In this document: positions 1 to 7,367 of the stretch, piece by piece
Layout of the letters: each line of letters begins with the position of its first letter
How positions within the stretch are numbered: position 1 is the first letter of the stretch
Origin: JBHELT01 sp046262935
GTDB taxonomy: Bacteria > Actinomycetota > CADDZG01 > JAHWKV01
NCBI GenBank assembly: GCA_046262935.1
Contig: JBHELT010000095.1
Span: 1 to 57,827, forward strand
Reading direction: 5' to 3'
Length of the DNA stretch: 57,827 nt
Translations under genes and position numbers: made by a program
Notes under the pieces: generated by a model
What the model saw: only the letters and a program-made list of their open reading frames with translations
Told to the model about the DNA's origin: nothing
The model's database searches: none

Positions 1-2
1 TT

Positions 3-587
3 CATCTTCCCGTGCAGTCGGGTTCGACGCGGATCCTCAAGTTGATGAAACGCTCTTACGATCGTGGCCGCTACCTGGACAAGATCGAGATGGCAAGAAC
101 TGCGGTCCCCGGCATCGCGGTCACCACTGACATCATCGTTGGCTTTCCTGGTGAGACCGAGGAGGACTTCGAGCAAACACTTTCGCTGGTGGAAGAAGTG
201 GAGTACGACTCAGCGTACACATTCCAGTATTCGCCAAGAGCGGGCACCGTCGCTGCCACGATGCAAGAGCAGGTCCCCAAACACGTAGTGCAAGAACGGT
301 TCGAGCGATTGTTGAAGGTCCAAGAAGCGATCTCACTTCGAAAGAACCAACAGATGCTGGGTACCAACGTTGAGGTTTTGGTCGAAGGACCGTCGAGGAA
401 GGATCCGTCTAAGGTGAGCGGGCGAACACGCACCAACAAACTCGTTCACGTGCCGTCGGAGGCACCACAGGGAACCTTCGTCGAGGCGAGAATCACTTCG
501 GCTTCACCGCACCACCTCGAAGGCATATCGGTCGAAGCATCGCCCGGACTCACAGCAGGACCGTTGCAAGGAAGCGCCCTCGGATAG
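3..587 (+). CDS. miaB: tRNA-2-methylthio-N6-dimethylallyladenosine synthase MiaB, C-terminal part
   Basis: The 5' end lies outside the window. The frame is open from the first base and begins with HLPVQSGS, the conserved stretch inside the radical-SAM domain of MiaB-type methylthiotransferases. The final 60-odd residues (from about RKNQQMLG to HLEGI) look like the TRAM RNA-binding domain that closes MiaB. The catalytic [4Fe-4S] cysteines would be upstream and are not visible. MiaB adds the methylthio group to i6A37 of tRNAs, the product of MiaA, which is encoded next. The stop codon at 585-587 overlaps or abuts the beginning of miaA, so the two genes are probably co-transcribed. Confidence 0.93.
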   Translation, partial: HLPVQSGSTRILKLMKRSYDRGRYLDKIEMARTAVPGIAVTTDIIVGFPGETEEDFEQTLSLVEEVEYDSAYTFQYSPRAGTVAATMQEQVPKHVVQERFERLLKVQEAISLRKNQQMLGTNVEVLVEGPSRKDPSKVSGRTRTNKLVHVPSEAPQGTFVEARITSASPHHLEGISVEASPGLTAGPLQGSALG

Positions 588-597
588 TTCCACGCCG

Positions 598-1500
598 GTA
601 CTCGCGATCGTCGGCCCAACTGCGATCGGCAAGAGCGCGCTCGCCATGAGGGTGGCGCGCCAGATCGACTGCGAGATCGTGAGCATCGATTCCGCCATGG
701 TCTACCGGCATATGGACATCGGGACCGACAAGCCCTCTGTCGAAGACAGGGCGGCTGTAGTGCATCATATGATCGATGTTGTCGAGCCTCATGAAACCTT
801 GAGCGTTGCGATGTTCCAAACGATGGCGCGCGCTGCCATCGGATCGACGCTCGACAAGGGAAAGGTCCCTTTGCTGGTTGGTGGGTCTGGTCTCTACTTC
901 CGGGCGGTCGTCGATCAGTTGGAGTTCCCAGCTACCGATCCATCGATAAGGGGCCGTATCGCGGCCGAAGCCGAAACGCTCGACCCGGCAGAGCTGCATT
1001 CGCGCCTTCGTGCCCTCGACCCGAAAGCCGCCGATCGCATCGAACCTGCGAACGTCCGTCGGACCATCCGGGCGCTCGAGGTGATCGAAGTTACGGGACG
1101 CAAGTTCTCTTCGTTCCGTTGGGCATGGGACGACCATCGATCGATATATCCGCTGGCTACGGTCGGCTTGACGGCGGCAGTCGATGAGCTCGATGCAAAG
1201 ATCGACTCGCGGGTCGATCGTTTGATAGCGCAGGGTCTCGTCGATGAGATAGCCAGCCTGAAACGCCTTGGCTTCGATCGCTCACTCACGGCCGTTCAGG
1301 CCCTCGGATATGCTCAGATACTTGCTCATCTCGATGGTCGTTCGACACTCGAAGACGCCATCGACGAGGTCAAGCGAAAGACCCGCCGGTTCGCGCGCAG
1401 GCAACTTGTTTGGTTCAGGGCCGATCCCCGAGTCGTTTGGTTCCAAGATCACGAGCAGGCAGCAAGCTACTTGTTAGAGCGGGCCCTCGGGAAGCGTTAG
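598..1500 (+). CDS. miaA: tRNA dimethylallyltransferase MiaA (start codon unclear)
   Basis: MiaA transfers a dimethylallyl group to A37 of tRNAs reading UNN codons. Visible motifs are the P-loop GPTAIGKS (613-636), DSAMVYRHMDIGTDKPS, GGSGLYF, the NVRRTIRALEV segment and the C-terminal TRRFARRQLVWFR. The first in-frame ATG (646) lies after the P-loop and would give a dead enzyme. No in-frame ATG, GTG or TTG occurs from about 460 to 646. I set the start at the GTA codon at 598, where MiaA proteins normally begin; a sequencing error or a non-standard start are both possible. An AAGGAAG at 568-574 could be the ribosome binding site. The catalytic region is otherwise complete. Confidence 0.88.
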   Translation, partial: VLAIVGPTAIGKSALAMRVARQIDCEIVSIDSAMVYRHMDIGTDKPSVEDRAAVVHHMIDVVEPHETLSVAMFQTMARAAIGSTLDKGKVPLLVGGSGLYFRAVVDQLEFPATDPSIRGRIAAEAETLDPAELHSRLRALDPKAADRIEPANVRRTIRALEVIEVTGRKFSSFRWAWDDHRSIYPLATVGLTAAVDELDAKIDSRVDRLIAQGLVDEIASLKRLGFDRSLTAVQALGYAQILAHLDGRSTLEDAIDEVKRKTRRFARRQLVWFRADPRVVWFQDHEQAASYLLERALGKR

Positions 1501-1536
1501 CAGGTAGGAAACACAAGCAGAGCGAAAGGTTTTTCG

Positions 1537-2289
1537 ATGGGAGTTGAGTTCTCGAAGTATCACGGTCTCGGCAACGATTTCTTGATCGTTTTCGACCAAC
1601 CGATGGATGCTGACACGGCGAGGGCCATCCTCGATCGCAACACCGGGGTGGGCGCCGATGGATTGATAAAGCTGGACCGATCTGATGTTGCAGATTTCTC
1701 GTTCGTTTTGTTCCAGCCCGATGGTTCCGTGGCGGAGGTCTCGGGAAACGGCCTTCGTTGTGTTGGCAGATTCCTCTACGAAAAAGGCATCATGTCCGAT
1801 ACCACCATCAAGATCGAGGCAGCAGGAGATATCAAGGTGCTCGAACTTATAGTCAAAGACGGTTCCGTCGGATCCATCAGAGCCGACATGGGCGTCCCGG
1901 TCGAAGAGGGCGAGGTGGTGCTGCATGGACTCACGTTCAAGAAGATCTCAACCGGCAATCCGCATGCAGTCACCTTCGTCGAAAACATCGATGCAGCGCC
2001 TGTTACCGAGATCGGTCCCCTGGTCGAGAACGATTCATCTTTCCCGAACCGGACCAACGTCGAGTTCGTGAAGGTCGAAGGAGACATCGTGCATGCCCGT
2101 TTCTGGGAACGTGGAGTTGGCGTGACGCAGGCCTCGGGCACGGGTTCATGCGCGAGCCTTGTAGCCAGTGGGCTGAGGAAGGCAACCGTCAGAACGTTGG
2201 GCGGAGACCTTCATATCGAACGTGACGAGATGGGCCGGCTGTTCATGACAGGCCCTGCGGTACACGTTTTCGATGGGAGGACCCCATGA
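1537..2289 (+). CDS. dapF: Diaminopimelate epimerase
   Basis: Converts LL- to meso-diaminopimelate for lysine and peptidoglycan. The two catalytic cysteines are in their expected motifs: Cys75 in SGNGLRC and Cys205 in SGTGSCA. The N-terminal FSKYHGLGNDF is the family signature. At 250 residues it is somewhat shorter than the usual 270-280. The ATG at 1537 follows a purine-rich GCGAAAGG. It overlaps the next gene by 4 nt (ATGA), which implies translational coupling to an LL-DAP aminotransferase-like gene whose product is this enzyme's substrate. Confidence 0.95.
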   Translation: MGVEFSKYHGLGNDFLIVFDQPMDADTARAILDRNTGVGADGLIKLDRSDVADFSFVLFQPDGSVAEVSGNGLRCVGRFLYEKGIMSDTTIKIEAAGDIKVLELIVKDGSVGSIRADMGVPVEEGEVVLHGLTFKKISTGNPHAVTFVENIDAAPVTEIGPLVENDSSFPNRTNVEFVKVEGDIVHARFWERGVGVTQASGTGSCASLVASGLRKATVRTLGGDLHIERDEMGRLFMTGPAVHVFDGRTP

Positions 2290-3449
2290 GGACAGCCAAC
2301 CGTATCAACGAACTTCCTCCGTATCTCTTCGCATCGCTCGATGCGAAGATCAATGAAGCGCGGGCCAAGGGGGTCGATGTCATCTCGTTCGCGATCGGGG
2401 ACCCCGATCTGCCAACGCCGCAGCACATCATCGATGCAGCGGTAAGTGGCGTGAATGACCCGTCCACCCACCGTTATCCCTCGTACTACGGCATGCCCGA
2501 GTTCCGTCGGTCGGTCGCGTCTTACTACGAGCGTCGTTTCGATGTGAAGTTGGATCCGGACAAACAGGTGTTGCCGTTGATCGGCTCGAAAGAAGGCATC
2601 GCGCACCTTGCCACAGCATTCGTCGATCCTGGCGACACCGTCTTGATGACCGACCCGGGATATCCGGTGTACGAGACGTCGGCGGTGCTGAGTGGAGGAC
2701 GTGCGGTTTCGATCCCACTCGAGGCTGACAACGGTTTTCTGCCGCGCTTCGACAAGATCGAAGCACCAGGAGCGTCGGCCAAGATGCTCTGGCTCAACTA
2801 TCCCAGCAACCCGACGGGGGCCGTTGCCGATCTTTCGACTTTCGACGAAGCAGTTGCCTTCAGCGCCAAACACGACTTGCTGCTTGCGCACGACGCCGCT
2901 TATGCCGAGATCACCTACGACGGTTTCGTCGCACCAAGTGTCTTGCAAGCCAAGGGCGCCATGGACGTTGCCATCGAATTCGGTTCGCTGTCGAAGACCT
3001 ACAACATGACTGGCTGGCGTATCGGATACGTCGTTGGTGCCGAGCCAGCGATCGAAGCGCTCAGCCGGGTTAAGACCAATATCGATTCTGGCGTCTTCGA
3101 TGCGGTACAACGCGCAGGGATCGCGGCGCTCGATGGCCCGCAGGACTGCGTGGCCGCGATGATCGATGTCTATACGGCAAGACGCGACATGGTCGTCGAG
3201 GCCTTGAACTCGGCCGGCTGGCTGTTAGAAAGACCAAAGGGTTCGATCTACGTTTGGGTTCCTGTACCCGAGGGTGATACGTCGGTTTCGTTCTCAGGAT
3301 TCCTCCTCGATACAGCCGGCGTAGTTGTTGCGCCTGGGTCTGGTTACGGCAAGCACGGCGAGGGCTACGTTCGGTTCTCGCTCACCATCGCCGACGATCG
3401 TCTGGAAGAGGGCCTCGGCCGTATATCCAAGGCACTGAAGGAACGCTAG
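2286..3449 (+). CDS. dapL: LL-diaminopimelate aminotransferase-like class I/II aminotransferase
   Basis: PLP-dependent fold-type I aminotransferase. The N-terminus (NELPPYLFASLDAK, then GDPDLPTP) resembles the DapL group, which makes LL-DAP directly from tetrahydrodipicolinate. PLP contacts are visible: Asn175 in NYPSNPTG, Asp203/Tyr206 in HDAAYAE, and the Schiff-base Lys237 in GSLSKTYNMTGWRIGY. The GSKEGIAHL segment (100-108) binds the cofactor phosphate. The 4-nt overlap with dapF supports a role in the DAP pathway. DapC-type succinyl-DAP or aspartate aminotransferases are related, so the exact substrate is inferred from context as well as sequence. Confidence 0.82.
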   Translation: MRTANRINELPPYLFASLDAKINEARAKGVDVISFAIGDPDLPTPQHIIDAAVSGVNDPSTHRYPSYYGMPEFRRSVASYYERRFDVKLDPDKQVLPLIGSKEGIAHLATAFVDPGDTVLMTDPGYPVYETSAVLSGGRAVSIPLEADNGFLPRFDKIEAPGASAKMLWLNYPSNPTGAVADLSTFDEAVAFSAKHDLLLAHDAAYAEITYDGFVAPSVLQAKGAMDVAIEFGSLSKTYNMTGWRIGYVVGAEPAIEALSRVKTNIDSGVFDAVQRAGIAALDGPQDCVAAMIDVYTARRDMVVEALNSAGWLLERPKGSIYVWVPVPEGDTSVSFSGFLLDTAGVVVAPGSGYGKHGEGYVRFSLTIADDRLEEGLGRISKALKER

Positions 3450-4778
3450 TTGGCGATCAGGCAGGACAAAGAGCGCGTCTTCCTGGTGGGACTCGCGCGT
3501 TCTGCTTCTGAGGTTCACGTCGCCGAAGAGTCGCTCGATGAACTGGCACTTCTCGCCGACACGGCCGGCGCCGAGGAAGTTGGTCGAGTCGTTCAGGTCA
3601 GAGACGATCCCGATCCAGCGACCTACATCGGCAAAGGGAAAGCGAAAGAGGTTGTAGAGCAGGCGCGACTTCTCAAAGCCGACGCGATCATCTTCGATGA
3701 CGAACTCGCGCCGGCGCAGGGCCGTAACCTCGAAGATCTCGCCGGCGTCAACCCGCTCGCGGCGAACGCGATGAAGATCATCGATAGGACCGGGTTGATC
3801 CTCGACGTTTTCTCTCAACACGCTCATTCCGCAGAGGGCAAACTCCAAGTGGAATTAGCGCAGATCAATTACATGGTCCCCAGGCTGCGAGGCTGGGGCG
3901 ATGTGATGAGCCGGATCGGTGGCGGTGGCGGTGGTGGTACGAGGGGGCCGGGACTCGGCGTTAGGGGACCTGGCGAAACCAAACTTGAGGTCGACCGTCG
4001 TCGCATCCAGCGAAGGCTAAAGAAACTGAAGCAGGACCTGAAAGATCTCGAACGAACAAGAGGATTGAAGCGCAGCAAGCGTTTGAAGGCAGGCGTCGCC
4101 CAGGTGTGTCTCGTTGGCTATACGAATTCTGGGAAGTCGACATTGCTCAACGCGTTAACGGGGGCCGGCGTGCTGGTCGAGGACAGACTGTTCTCAACAC
4201 TCGACCCCATCGCGCGCCGGTTGCAGGTCGATGACGGCCGCGAGATGGTTTTGATCGACACGGTTGGATTCGTCAAGAAACTGCCTCATCAATTGGTCGA
4301 AGCGTTCCGCTCGACGCTGGAAGAAACCATCGTAGCGGACCTATTGCTCCATGTCGTCGACGCCAGCCATACCGAGCCCGATCTGCAGATCGATGCGGTT
4401 GAGAAGGTGCTTTTCGAGATCGGCGCCGATCGCGTATCGCGGGTGGTGGCCATGAACAAATCCGATCTGCTAGATGACGACGCGAGAGACAGGCTGAGGC
4501 GCATGTTTCCCGACGCGATCTTCATCTCGGCGGCCGATGGTGTTGGTCTCGATCGTCTCGTCAATGGCCTCAAAGAAAAGATCCGATCGTCGCGCACAAC
4601 CGCATGGTTCGAGGTCCCTTTCGCCGATGGCCAGATCCGAAGCGATATCTATTCGCACGCCGAAGTGATTGATGAAGAGGGCTCAGAGAATGGCTGGCGC
4701 ATCCATGCGCGCGTCACGCAGGAGGTACTGACTCGCTACGGTGGATTGATAGTTCAGGAGCAAGTCACCCCTTCTTGA
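3450..4778 (+). CDS. hflX: GTPase HflX
   Basis: Ribosome-associated GTPase that splits stalled 70S ribosomes in other bacteria. The N-terminal nucleotide-binding domain contains YIGKGKAKEV. It is followed by the glycine-rich linker (residues about 157-178, ending GVRGPGETKLEVDRR) and a coiled-coil basic stretch. The G domain has G1 GYTNSGKST (223-231), G3 DTVGF and G4 NKSD. It starts with TTG directly after the dapL stop codon, so it is part of the same transcription unit. The 3' end overlaps the convergent lipoprotein gene by 14 nt. Confidence 0.94.
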   Translation: MAIRQDKERVFLVGLARSASEVHVAEESLDELALLADTAGAEEVGRVVQVRDDPDPATYIGKGKAKEVVEQARLLKADAIIFDDELAPAQGRNLEDLAGVNPLAANAMKIIDRTGLILDVFSQHAHSAEGKLQVELAQINYMVPRLRGWGDVMSRIGGGGGGGTRGPGLGVRGPGETKLEVDRRRIQRRLKKLKQDLKDLERTRGLKRSKRLKAGVAQVCLVGYTNSGKSTLLNALTGAGVLVEDRLFSTLDPIARRLQVDDGREMVLIDTVGFVKKLPHQLVEAFRSTLEETIVADLLLHVVDASHTEPDLQIDAVEKVLFEIGADRVSRVVAMNKSDLLDDDARDRLRRMFPDAIFISAADGVGLDRLVNGLKEKIRSSRTTAWFEVPFADGQIRSDIYSHAEVIDEEGSENGWRIHARVTQEVLTRYGGLIVQEQVTPS

Positions 4779-6084
4779 TCGCTGAGCGGATCCAGGCTCT
4801 GGTCTTCAAGTCCAACTGGTTCTCATCGAAACCGAATATCCGCTGAAGCGATTCCACCGCGGTTTTCTGCGCCAGCGTTGTCACCTCGGGTGAATCGTCC
4901 GATGCGATCTGGCCCTGAGGCAGGCGTTCGTAGAGCACGTTGGGGGGCACTGCTGCGAACGAATCGTAGAACTCGAAGAATCTCTGCCGGCCGAACGACT
5001 CGATGAGGAACAACGCACCGGCCTCGGAATAGGCGTATTCGTAGGTGGCCGCCTGACCAGTTGGATCGTGTGCTCCCAAAGATGAAGCCCGGTTCAGTTC
5101 GGCGAACGATATGGACTCGAACTTATGTTGATTAAGGCCAGCTCTCCAGACCGCAACGGGATGGGTTCCAGCAAGGAACATCGCGGCCGATTCGGTTACC
5201 CAGGCTGGCGTGAAGGGACGGGTCTCCGGCGCGAGCGCGAGATGCCCAAGCTCGTGCTGGAATGTCTCAACCGCCGAGCCGTCTTGATAAAGGCGCTGAA
5301 GATTCACGACGACCTGCCTGCCTTCGACCTTGATCTCGGTCGGGGTTACTTGGAAGCTGGTTTCAGCTTCAGCGATCGCGGTGTTGGGTGTTTCGTGAGC
5401 ACTGAATGCCTGGTACTCGGCTCTGTCTCTTGCGAGCAAGAGTACTTGGACCTGGTCGATCGGTTGCGTCAGTTTGGACGACAATTCGCCGCGGGCTTGT
5501 TCAGCCAACTGCAAAGCCTTGCCAGGTTCAGGGGTGCCTGGGCGGTACAAGGCAAGGAAATGCTCGGACCTGGAACTGCCCAACGGGCCGTTCGCCCATA
5601 TCGGCAGGCGCGCTCCTTGTTGGATCTGTACCTTGTCAACCTTGAAATTGTTGCCTCTTTGAGTGAGTGAATACGTGAGGGGGATGCGGAAGTGATTGTC
5701 GGCAGGCGGGCCCTCGTATTCGTAACCGATCTCGACGTGAAGTTCCGGTAAACGAAGAACGGTGTCGTTCACCTCATTGGTATTGACGGTCATCGTCACA
5801 CCGGTAACCGGCGCAGAGACCAAGCCGCGGGCGATCGGGTCTTCGACCGCTCGCGCATCGGCGGAACTCGAGGCCAAGAACTGATCGACGTTCTTGGCCT
5901 CGAGGTTGAAAGCCTTTTGGGTGAAGAACCTGGTGATCAAGTCGGCGCGCGTTGGTGCAGGGTCTTTCGTCCTCGCCCCAAGAACGCAGCCCTGCAGGAT
6001 CATTAGGACAAGAGCTGCGGTTAGCGCCCTAGTAACCGGCTCGATTCTTTTGGACGACCGATCACATCCTGCGAACGACCGCAA
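4765..6084 (-). CDS. Predicted lipoprotein with HEXXH metalloprotease motif
   Basis: I place the start at TTG 6084, 23 nt inside the end of lexA. This is the only nearby start that gives a signal sequence (basic head, then ALTAALVLMILQGC) with a lipobox-like LQGC. Cys33 would be lipidated. HELGH at residues 277-281 with a downstream glutamate (Glu298, in WVTESAAMF) forms an HEXXH...E zinc site like those of gluzincin/peptidase MA-type enzymes. The preceding 200 residues are not recognised. The substrate is unknown; an extracellular membrane-anchored protease is the reasonable inference. It lies downstream of lexA in the same direction and may be co-transcribed with it. Confidence 0.75.
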   Translation of the reverse strand: MRSFAGCDRSSKRIEPVTRALTAALVLMILQGCVLGARTKDPAPTRADLITRFFTQKAFNLEAKNVDQFLASSSADARAVEDPIARGLVSAPVTGVTMTVNTNEVNDTVLRLPELHVEIGYEYEGPPADNHFRIPLTYSLTQRGNNFKVDKVQIQQGARLPIWANGPLGSSRSEHFLALYRPGTPEPGKALQLAEQARGELSSKLTQPIDQVQVLLLARDRAEYQAFSAHETPNTAIAEAETSFQVTPTEIKVEGRQVVVNLQRLYQDGSAVETFQHELGHLALAPETRPFTPAWVTESAAMFLAGTHPVAVWRAGLNQHKFESISFAELNRASSLGAHDPTGQAATYEYAYSEAGALFLIESFGRQRFFEFYDSFAAVPPNVLYERLPQGQIASDDSPEVTTLAQKTAVESLQRIFGFDENQLDLKTRAWIRSAIKKG

Positions 6085-6712
6085 CCACCTTGCCGAGGAT
6101 GCGCAGGTCCGTTGGGACAGGGATGGGTTGCATGTTGGGGTTCTCGGGGATGAGTTCGATGCCGCTTCCGCTGCGCCTGAACCTCTTGACCGTCGCTTCA
6201 GCTTCGCCCGTCTCCCCGATGATCTGCGCGGCCACGATGTCCCCGTTCGCCGCATCTGGTTGCGACCTTATAACTACCAGGTCACCATCAAGGATACCGG
6301 CGCCGATCATACTTTCGCCCTTAACGGTCAAAGCGAAGTGGGGCGTGTCGCCCACGAACTCTTTGGGGAATGGCAAGACGCCGTCGAAATTCTGCTCTGC
6401 CAGTGAGGTTGGCCCTGCGGCGATCGAACCATAGATGGGTATGTTGCGGACAGCAGGCCGATCTTCGATATCGCCTAGTTGCTTCTCCCACTTGACCTCG
6501 ATGGCACGAGGTTTGCTTGGGTCGCGTTTTAAGTAACCCAGCTCCTCCAGGGACCGCAGGTGACTGTGGACGGTGCTTGGGGAAGAAAGGCCAACCGCGT
6601 CGCCGATCTCGCGCACCGAAGGAGGGAAGCCGCGTGCTTCAACCGCCTCAACTATGAAGTCCAAGATCGCCCTTTGGCGCTCGGTGAGATCGGATCCGTC
6701 AAGAGTAGTCAT
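6062..6712 (-). CDS. lexA: SOS repressor LexA
   Basis: Repressor of the SOS regulon that cuts itself when RecA filaments form. The N-terminal winged helix (residues 8-70) carries the recognition segment SSPSTVHSHLRSLEELGYL. The autocleavage site is Ala99-Gly100 in SIAAGPTSL, with catalytic Ser134 (KGESMIGAGI) and Lys176 (ATVKRF). The start ATG at 6712 follows an AAGGAGG (complement of 6717-6723). Three LexA-type boxes lie in the divergent region with the LysM gene, so autoregulation is expected. Confidence 0.97.
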   Translation of the reverse strand: MTTLDGSDLTERQRAILDFIVEAVEARGFPPSVREIGDAVGLSSPSTVHSHLRSLEELGYLKRDPSKPRAIEVKWEKQLGDIEDRPAVRNIPIYGSIAAGPTSLAEQNFDGVLPFPKEFVGDTPHFALTVKGESMIGAGILDGDLVVIRSQPDAANGDIVAAQIIGETGEAEATVKRFRRSGSGIELIPENPNMQPIPVPTDLRILGKVVAVVRRM

Positions 6713-6758
6713 TTCGCCTCCTTAACTTCCTTGTGTTCTCGTGCTTAGTTCGTGCCGG

Positions 6759-6772
6759 CGATCATATGTTCG
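6759..6772. promoter_or_regulatory. SOS (LexA) box 1
   Basis: CGATCATATGTTCG matches the Gram-positive LexA consensus CGAAC-N4-GTTCG with one mismatch. It lies just downstream of the predicted lexA promoter start point, between promoter and lexA start codon, where bound LexA would block lexA transcription. Confidence 0.6.
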
Positions 6773-6778
6773 ATTGGG

Positions 6779-6807
6779 AGTGTAACAGCGGTAGGGGGCC
6801 GAGGCAA
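6779..6807 (-). promoter_or_regulatory. Predicted lexA promoter
   Basis: On the minus strand TTGCCT (complement of 6802-6807) and TACACT (complement of 6779-6784) are 17 nt apart, a good sigma-A-type promoter. SOS box 2 overlaps its -35 element and SOS box 1 lies just after its start point. Confidence 0.55.
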
Positions 6808-6818
6808 ACATCTGTTCG
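6805..6818. promoter_or_regulatory. SOS (LexA) box 2
   Basis: CAAACATCTGTTCG has one mismatch to CGAAC-N4-GTTCG. It overlaps the -35 element of the lexA promoter and lies 28 bp from SOS box 3. Confidence 0.65.
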
Positions 6819-6826
6819 ACTTCTGC

Positions 6827-6855
6827 TTGACTCGAACAGATGTTCGGTAGATACT
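6827..6855 (+). promoter_or_regulatory. Predicted promoter of the LysM gene
   Basis: TTGACT (6827-6832) and GATACT (6850-6855) are separated by exactly 17 nt. The perfect SOS box 6833-6846 fills the spacer, so LexA should occlude this promoter directly. The start codon lies 6 nt after the -10 element, so the transcript would be leaderless or nearly so if this is the promoter. Confidence 0.6.
6833..6846. promoter_or_regulatory. SOS (LexA) box 3, perfect palindrome
   Basis: CGAACAGATGTTCG is an exact match to the CGAAC-N4-GTTCG consensus. It occupies the spacer between -35 and -10 of the LysM gene promoter. Confidence 0.85.
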
Positions 6856-6861
6856 ACTCCT

Positions 6862-7182
6862 ATGGAAGCGAATATACGTTCCACTCGTGGACCCATCCGT
6901 CGCCTGAGGGCTGGCGCAATTCGCCTGGCTGTACTTGCCCTGATCGTGGGCATCCTGCTTGGGATGATCGTGCCGCGTATCTTCGCGGCCGACCGTTCTG
7001 TAACCTCAGGCTCGACTCACCCCGTGGTGCATGTAGTATCTACAGGCGAAACCTTGTGGGGAGTGGCTCAGCGATTCGGCGAAGGCGATCCCCGCAGGTT
7101 CATCAGCCAAGTCCAAGCCCTAAATGGCTTGTCCACCGGCCGGATCTTCCCCGGACAAAGGTTGATCCTTCCCCACAGCTAG
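6862..7182 (+). CDS. Small membrane-anchored LysM protein, probable SOS-induced division inhibitor (YneA/ChiZ-like)
   Basis: 106 residues: a basic N-terminal segment, one transmembrane helix (about 20-41, AIRLAVLALIVGILLGMIV) and a C-terminal LysM domain (about 56-104, from HVVSTGETLWGVAQRF to GQRLILPHS) that should bind peptidoglycan outside the cell. The same arrangement, a TM plus LysM protein divergent from lexA, is seen for Bacillus YneA and mycobacterial ChiZ (Rv2719c), both SOS-induced and acting on division or the cell wall. The perfect LexA box in its promoter supports the same role. I chose ATG 6862 because longer in-frame versions would read through the promoter and operator. Confidence 0.85.
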   Translation: MEANIRSTRGPIRRLRAGAIRLAVLALIVGILLGMIVPRIFAADRSVTSGSTHPVVHVVSTGETLWGVAQRFGEGDPRRFISQVQALNGLSTGRIFPGQRLILPHS

Positions 7183-7209
7183 TTTTTCGGCGTCTTTTGA
7201 CAAACCGTC

Positions 7210-7238
7210 TTGACATCGAGAAATCCCAGGAGTGTAAT
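7210..7238 (+). promoter_or_regulatory. Predicted nrdJ promoter
   Basis: TTGACA (7210-7215) and TGTAAT (7233-7238) with a 17-nt spacer form the best promoter in the gap. Transcription would begin at about 7245, inside the palindrome 7239-7252. Confidence 0.65.
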
Positions 7239-7252
7239 TACACAGCTGTGTA
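7239..7252. promoter_or_regulatory. Palindromic operator at the nrdJ start site
   Basis: TACACAGCTGTGTA is a perfect 14-bp palindrome immediately after the -10 element. The ACAC...GTGT ends recall NrdR boxes, but the core CACAGCTGTG also occurs in the palindrome upstream of the SKALG gene at 43882-43891. NrdR (encoded by 11301-11780) or another regulator could bind. Confidence 0.5.
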
Positions 7253-7281
7253 CCAGATGTAGCTATGGCGGGGTGCTGCTA

Positions 7282-7297
7282 CCACTACATATTGGGG
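7282..7297. promoter_or_regulatory. Possible NrdR box upstream of nrdJ
   Basis: CCACTACATATTGGGG resembles the AT-centred inverted repeats bound by NrdR before ribonucleotide reductase genes. Its centre is 44 bp, about four helical turns, from that of the palindrome 7239-7252. The match is imperfect. Confidence 0.35.
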
Positions 7298-7367
7298 TAA
7301 AATAGTCCGGTTCGGTACGACTTTCCAGGTGCGAAACGCCTAAGGAGGGTCAAGAAGGAGGGTGCTT

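Noticed and set aside
550..1137. 195-residue minus-strand frame over miaA
   Set aside because: Arg-rich antisense shadow of miaA with no motif.
2211..3110. 299-residue minus-strand frame over dapF/dapL
   Set aside because: Antisense shadow of two clear enzymes; composition rich in Arg and His with no domain.
4765..6255. 496-residue version of the HEXXH lipoprotein
   Set aside because: The first 57 residues overlap lexA in another frame and lack signal features; TTG 6084 is better.
7183..7367. Cobalamin riboswitch before nrdJ
   Set aside because: The leader of about 120 nt lacks the B12-box and is too short; the palindrome and promoter explain it better.
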